From positions 1 through 8,885 of the forward strand of contig DAOUTV010000048.1 of NCBI GenBank assembly GCA_030668505.1: a DNA stretch of 8,885 nucleotides. Direction: 5' to 3'. Made by a program: the position numbers and the translations under genes. The stretch comes from Desulfobacterales bacterium. Lineage in GTDB: Bacteria; Desulfobacterota; Desulfobacteria; Desulfobacterales; C00003060. Shown one piece after another: positions 5,859-8,885 of this stretch; position 1 is the first letter of the stretch, and the number at the start of each line of letters is the position of its first letter. The notes under the pieces were generated by a model. The model had not been told where the DNA came from, did no database searches, and saw only the letters and a program-made list of their open reading frames with translations.

Positions 5859-7337
5859 TTAGCCGGATTCTGGCCTAGGCGAGATAATTACATCAATTCG
5901 CCGGTTGATAGCACGCCCCTCAAGAGTCTCATTGGATGCCAAAGGCCGCTTAGAACCGTACCCGATAGCCACTACCTTCTCTTCTGATAATGTACCATTT
6001 GCTACTATGTAGTCACGTACTGATTCTGCGCGCTGATGAGACAGATGTTCATTCACTTCTTCAGATCCTGTGCTGTCAGTGTGTCCCTCAATTACAAGAC
6101 TTGGCGCACCGAAAGTTCTTATTGATCGCTGAACTTTACTGAGCAACCCGTAGTTGCTTGGCATAATCACAGCTTGACCTACGGGGAATTGCATGGCACT
6201 TAGACGAATGATCAACCTGTTTCCTTGTTTGTAAACCTCCGCCTCATCCGAAGTAAAGTAACCCTTTACTTGGTTGAAAAGCTCGTTGAACCGCTTCTCT
6301 GCCTCCAGCCGTTCTACGGCAGCCTGCTCCTCGCGGGTCTTTCCCTCTAACACTGCAACCCGTTGCTTAAGAGACTCGATTTCCTCCAGATGAGCTTTCT
6401 CCTGGCTTGCAATGAAGTTTCGATCCTCTTGCAGTGCTGTAATTGAGCCGAGGATATTTTCCAGTTGAATGTCAAACGATTTATTACGCATGTCTGTGGC
6501 AGCAAGTTTGTTTGCCGTCTGGCTCAGCATTCCCTCAACCCAAAGGCTAATCGGCTCGGGCTCCATTTCTTTTACCTTTTCACTTTGCCTTGTAACTTCA
6601 AGAAGACGGTGGGCCTGGAAGAGTGCTTCGCTTGATTTATCCTGTATCGTTTCTTTTTCATAACGATGATGAGAAATGAATGCGTAAGCCCCATCCAACT
6701 TCCCCTGTGCAGTTTCCAGGGTCTTTGGCGCAAGTTTTCCAGCCCCGTCCTTCTCAGCCTTTTTGATCAATCTGTGAGCCTCGCCAAGGGTCTGTTCCTG
6801 AATCGTTCGCAGCTCAAGTTGATCAAAAACAGATGCAACTTTCTCCCTATTCTTCTGGGCATACTTCAAGTCGTTGTTCTCTATCGCTTTAGTGAGCTTG
6901 AGAAACTGTTCTTCGGCCTCAGCATAATCTTCATCCAAGCTGGTAGCTCCTGCGGCGCGAGCTAGTTCACGAGCTTTAATCACATCGGGTAATGTCGTTC
7001 TCGCTACTTGAGCTATCTCCTCGGCATACTGCAGTTGGGTACGTCCCAGGGCAATCATCTCCATGATTTGTGACAGTTCATCTCCACTCTCCAAGGCTTT
7101 CTTGGCATCCATAAGGTAACCCTCGGCCTCAGCAAAAGAGCTTGGCGCCAAATCATTTAGCTGATTCTTCTGTGCATTGCTGATCTCATTGTCAAATCGG
7201 TTGACTTCCTCTCCCGGATTAACCATTGCAGGAGCTTTTTCCATACTTACCTGGCTGCCCGCACACGCGATCAAAAGCCAAATTGAAGCAGCGAGCGTTA
7301 CCGCGATTCGAAGACCTTTGTTTTTTTTCATCCCCAT
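5859..7337 (-). CDS. Outer-membrane lipoprotein with DUF4398-like helical region and C-terminal OmpA domain
   Basis: The 492-residue protein begins with a lipoprotein signal: basic KKNKGLR, a hydrophobic stretch, and lipobox LIAC with the acylated Cys at 25. Residue +2 is Ala, so outer-membrane sorting is expected. Residues about 45-260 are helical, alanine- and glutamate-rich and resemble DUF4398-type lipoproteins. Residues about 300-350 look like a coiled coil. Residues about 367-486 are an OmpA_C domain (IEGHTDSTGSEEVNEHLSHQRAESV, split here at 416-429 and 430-440), with the expected peptidoglycan-binding Asp421 and Arg436 and a closing NRRIDVII. It should anchor the outer membrane to the cell wall from the periplasm. 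An AAGGAGG site at 7344-7350 lies 6 bases before ATG 7337; an in-frame ATG at 7331 is an alternative and changes only two residues. No partner genes are adjacent. Confidence 0.92.
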   Translation of the reverse strand: MGMKKNKGLRIAVTLAASIWLLIACAGSQVSMEKAPAMVNPGEEVNRFDNEISNAQKNQLNDLAPSSFAEAEGYLMDAKKALESGDELSQIMEMIALGRTQLQYAEEIAQVARTTLPDVIKARELARAAGATSLDEDYAEAEEQFLKLTKAIENNDLKYAQKNREKVASVFDQLELRTIQEQTLGEAHRLIKKAEKDGAGKLAPKTLETAQGKLDGAYAFISHHRYEKETIQDKSSEALFQAHRLLEVTRQSEKVKEMEPEPISLWVEGMLSQTANKLAATDMRNKSFDIQLENILGSITALQEDRNFIASQEKAHLEEIESLKQRVAVLEGKTREEQAAVERLEAEKRFNELFNQVKGYFTSDEAEVYKQGNRLIIRLSAMQFPVGQAVIMPSNYGLLSKVQRSIRTFGAPSLVIEGHTDSTGSEEVNEHLSHQRAESVRDYIVANGTLSEEKVVAIGYGSKRPLASNETLEGRAINRRIDVIISPRPESG

Positions 7338-7377
7338 TCTCCTCCTCCTTGTGTTTGTTTGATCATGTTACCACCTG

Positions 7378-7394
7378 ATTGAGCATCGCTCAAT
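7378..7394. promoter_or_regulatory. Inverted repeat in the leader of the OmpA-family lipoprotein gene
   Basis: ATTGAGC and GCTCAAT arms of 7 bases, with a 3-base gap, lie about 40 bases before the start codon at 7337. No T-run follows on the minus strand, so it is not a typical terminator of the upstream ATPase gene. It could be an operator or an mRNA hairpin. A weak promoter-like pair (TTGTAG at 7426-7421 and TAATAC at 7404-7399, 16 bases apart) just upstream would put the repeat near the transcription start. Confidence 0.35.
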
Positions 7395-7458
7395 TAGGGT
7401 ATTATTTAGAAACCGAAAAACTACAAATGACCCCATTCGCCCCCCAGTAGCCACACCC

Positions 7459-8634
7459 CTAAGAGTAGTCACCGTTCCAGAGCATTTCCAGAAAATCCTT
7501 ATACGGCAGAACGGTTACGCCTGCAATTTCTCGCCTACGTGGTTCTAAGCTTACGCATAAAAAGCGCTTGAGCTTTTTTTCCTCGGCAAGAGCCCGCAGC
7601 GGTTTCAGGTCAGCCGAAGACAGATTCTCTTTGGCCTTCACCTCTATTGCTGTGTGATCACCAATAATGAAGTCTACTTCAAACCCGGAGGTAGACCGCC
7701 AGTAGCTCAGTGGTTCCTCTCCCATATAGTCCCGGTAGCAGATAAGTTCATGAAAGATGTAGGTTTCAAAGGCCTCTCCGAATTCGGGTGTGCCTGGGCG
7801 AAACTCCCGCTCCTGCAGGGCGGACACAACTCCAATGTCAAAAAAATAATACTTGGATGAAGCCAATGGCTTTCTCTTCTTTGACTTTCGCCAAGCAGGA
7901 AGTTCATGGAGGATCAGGGTGTCCTTTAAAATCTCAAAATATTCGTAAACGGTTGTTCGGGCTACCTGAGCGTCATTTGCAACATTGGTAAAATTTACGA
8001 TAGTACTATTGCAAAAAGCAGCTGCTCGAAGAAAACGACTGAATGCAGGGATATTGCGTGTAAAACCTTCTGCTACAATTTCCTGTTGCAGGTATAACCC
8101 GGCATAGGCCCGTAAGTCAGCACGTGGATCATCCGAGAAATAGATAGAGGGAAGCAGACCCCGCTCTATTCCACGATACAGATCAAAGCCTTCACCCAGC
8201 TCCTTGTATGTAAGAGGATGCAGGTATTTCGTACGCGCCCGACCACCCAATAAGTTAACTCCCCCTCGGCGCAACTTTCGCGCACTGGATCCTGTCAGCA
8301 GAAATCGAATGCCGCGCTCTTCAATGAGACGATGCACTTCATTCAAAAGCTCAGGGATGCGCTGGATTTCGTCGATCACGATAATGCGATCGTGCGGCGT
8401 GAGTTCTTCTGCGATTCTTCCAGGGTTTCGACTCAAGGATAGATAGATTGATGAATCAAGGAGATCGTAAAGCCTCACGCCTTTCAGAGTATGGCGAACC
8501 AGATACGTTTTCCCCACCTGGCGCGGCCCGAACAGAAAGTGGGATTTTTTACCAAGAAGATAATTTAAATCTACAATTCGCTCGACGTGGGGAATGTGCT
8601 CAGGGGTGTTATTAGGTGGCAAATTCATCGTCAT
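7459..8634 (-). CDS. AAA_14/DUF4143 family ATPase
   Basis: The 391-residue product has the standard layout of this family. An N-terminal P-loop ATPase carries Walker A GPRQVGKT at 36-43, Walker B IIVIDEIQ at 84-91 and the sensor LLTGSSARKLRRGG at 112-125. A middle winged-helix-like part spans about 210-247 (VANDAQVARTTVYEYFEILK). The C-terminal DUF4143 region has a PD-(D/E)xK-like pattern: VDFIIG with Asp321, then IEVKAK with Glu331 and Lys333. All these key residues are present. The biological role of the family is poorly known; such genes are often accessory and patchily distributed, which fits the repeats on both sides. Start ATG 8634 or the in-frame ATG 8628 are both possible; neither has a clear ribosome binding site, and the predicted promoter would give an almost leaderless message, favouring 8628. 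It appears to be a single-gene unit. Confidence 0.9.
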   Translation of the reverse strand: MTMNLPPNNTPEHIPHVERIVDLNYLLGKKSHFLFGPRQVGKTYLVRHTLKGVRLYDLLDSSIYLSLSRNPGRIAEELTPHDRIIVIDEIQRIPELLNEVHRLIEERGIRFLLTGSSARKLRRGGVNLLGGRARTKYLHPLTYKELGEGFDLYRGIERGLLPSIYFSDDPRADLRAYAGLYLQQEIVAEGFTRNIPAFSRFLRAAAFCNSTIVNFTNVANDAQVARTTVYEYFEILKDTLILHELPAWRKSKKRKPLASSKYYFFDIGVVSALQEREFRPGTPEFGEAFETYIFHELICYRDYMGEEPLSYWRSTSGFEVDFIIGDHTAIEVKAKENLSSADLKPLRALAEEKKLKRFLCVSLEPRRREIAGVTVLPYKDFLEMLWNGDYS

Positions 8635-8652
8635 ATTTCATGACATATGACG
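8629..8652. promoter_or_regulatory. 24-bp near-perfect palindrome over the ATPase start (candidate operator)
   Basis: Perfect 8-base arms CGTCATAT (8629-8636) and ATATGACG (8645-8652) surround a core containing the palindrome TCATGA (8638-8643) with the same centre. Only one opposed pair (8637/8644) fails to match. It covers the ATG at 8634 and the likely -10 region, so a dimeric repressor bound here would block transcription. The palindrome is directly visible; the operator role is inferred from its position. Confidence 0.6.
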
Positions 8653-8665
8653 GAAGAGTTGTCAA
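8637..8665 (-). promoter_or_regulatory. Predicted promoter of the AAA_14/DUF4143 gene
   Basis: A perfect -35 hexamer TTGACA (8665-8660) is followed by 17 bases and a weak -10 CATGAA (8642-8637) that matches three of six consensus positions. Transcription would start near 8630, inside the palindrome and within a few bases of the ATG at 8628. The good -35 and weak -10 would suit a tightly controlled promoter. Confidence 0.4.
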
Positions 8666-8736
8666 GCTTTTTCTGTGCTGATTCCTCCCTTCAACTCGCT
8701 CCGTTTTCAAATAAGCCATAAACCACACTCCCCTTA

Positions 8737-8885
8737 GGGCTTGCGCAAGAATAACTTGACAGAATTGGCGCTCAGATTTGGGTTAAATTTGGACGATCCG
8801 ATTGAGCAAAACCACAGGAATAGCTGGCTATTTCGAGGATTTTGCGAATGAGTATCGGCCAAAGATGGCCTGAAGCTGAGATGCC
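8737..8885. mobile_element. Second copy of the palindromic element, cut by the window edge
   Basis: The 149 bases align without gaps to 5658-5806 of the complete copy, with 13 mismatches by my hand count (about 91% identity). It is in the same orientation and also preceded by CCTTA. The inverted partner end lies beyond the window. It could be another 178-bp element or the left end of a longer insertion sequence that encodes the transposase. Confidence 0.8.

Overview
The window is about 8.9 kb of bacterial DNA in which every supported gene lies on the minus strand, so the genes read from right to left. A fatty-acid or acyl-CoA oxidation cluster with its own ETF, a DUF4398/OmpA outer-membrane lipoprotein, an unassigned radical SAM protein and several dispersed repeats would fit an anaerobe of the Desulfobacterota (old Deltaproteobacteria). 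That placement is inference from gene content; there is no rRNA or marker gene here.

From right to left: (1) The right edge (8737-8885) holds the first 149 bases of a repeated element. (2) 8634-7459 is an AAA_14/DUF4143 ATPase with a near-perfect 24-bp palindrome over its start and a TTGACA promoter box just upstream. (3) 7337-5859 is an outer-membrane lipoprotein with a DUF4398-like helical region and a C-terminal OmpA peptidoglycan-binding domain. (4) 5658-5835 is a complete 178-bp element related to the right-edge copy at about 91% identity. It is one imperfect palindrome from end to end, with perfect terminal inverted repeats and an apparent TTA target duplication. It sits directly against the ribosome binding site of the next gene. 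(5) 5645-3915 is a radical SAM protein with a B12-binding-like N-terminus. (6) 3914-3513 has no gene. It holds a 172-bp heptamer-based repeat with inverted ends and the promoter of the next operon. (7) 3470 to the left edge is a tight operon: acyl-CoA dehydrogenase, then EtfB, then EtfA.

The main discovery is the last gene of that operon. Reading frame 1533 to 1 is open through all 511 codons and runs off the window. It encodes a complete ETF alpha subunit (about residues 1-340) followed by an XRE-type helix-turn-helix (about 369-426) and the start of a cupin_2 domain (about 440-511+). An electron carrier for acyl-CoA dehydrogenase is therefore joined to a cupin-sensor DNA-binding regulator. 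This suggests a 'trigger enzyme' that could couple electron flow or ligand state to transcription. An inverted repeat lies between the -35 and -10 boxes of the promoter of the same operon and is a natural candidate operator.

The acyl-CoA dehydrogenase, EtfB and EtfA should work together: the dehydrogenase oxidises an acyl-CoA and passes electrons to the EtfBA heterodimer. The final acceptor (ETF:quinone oxidoreductase or another enzyme) is not in the window. The other three genes have no evident functional link to the operon.
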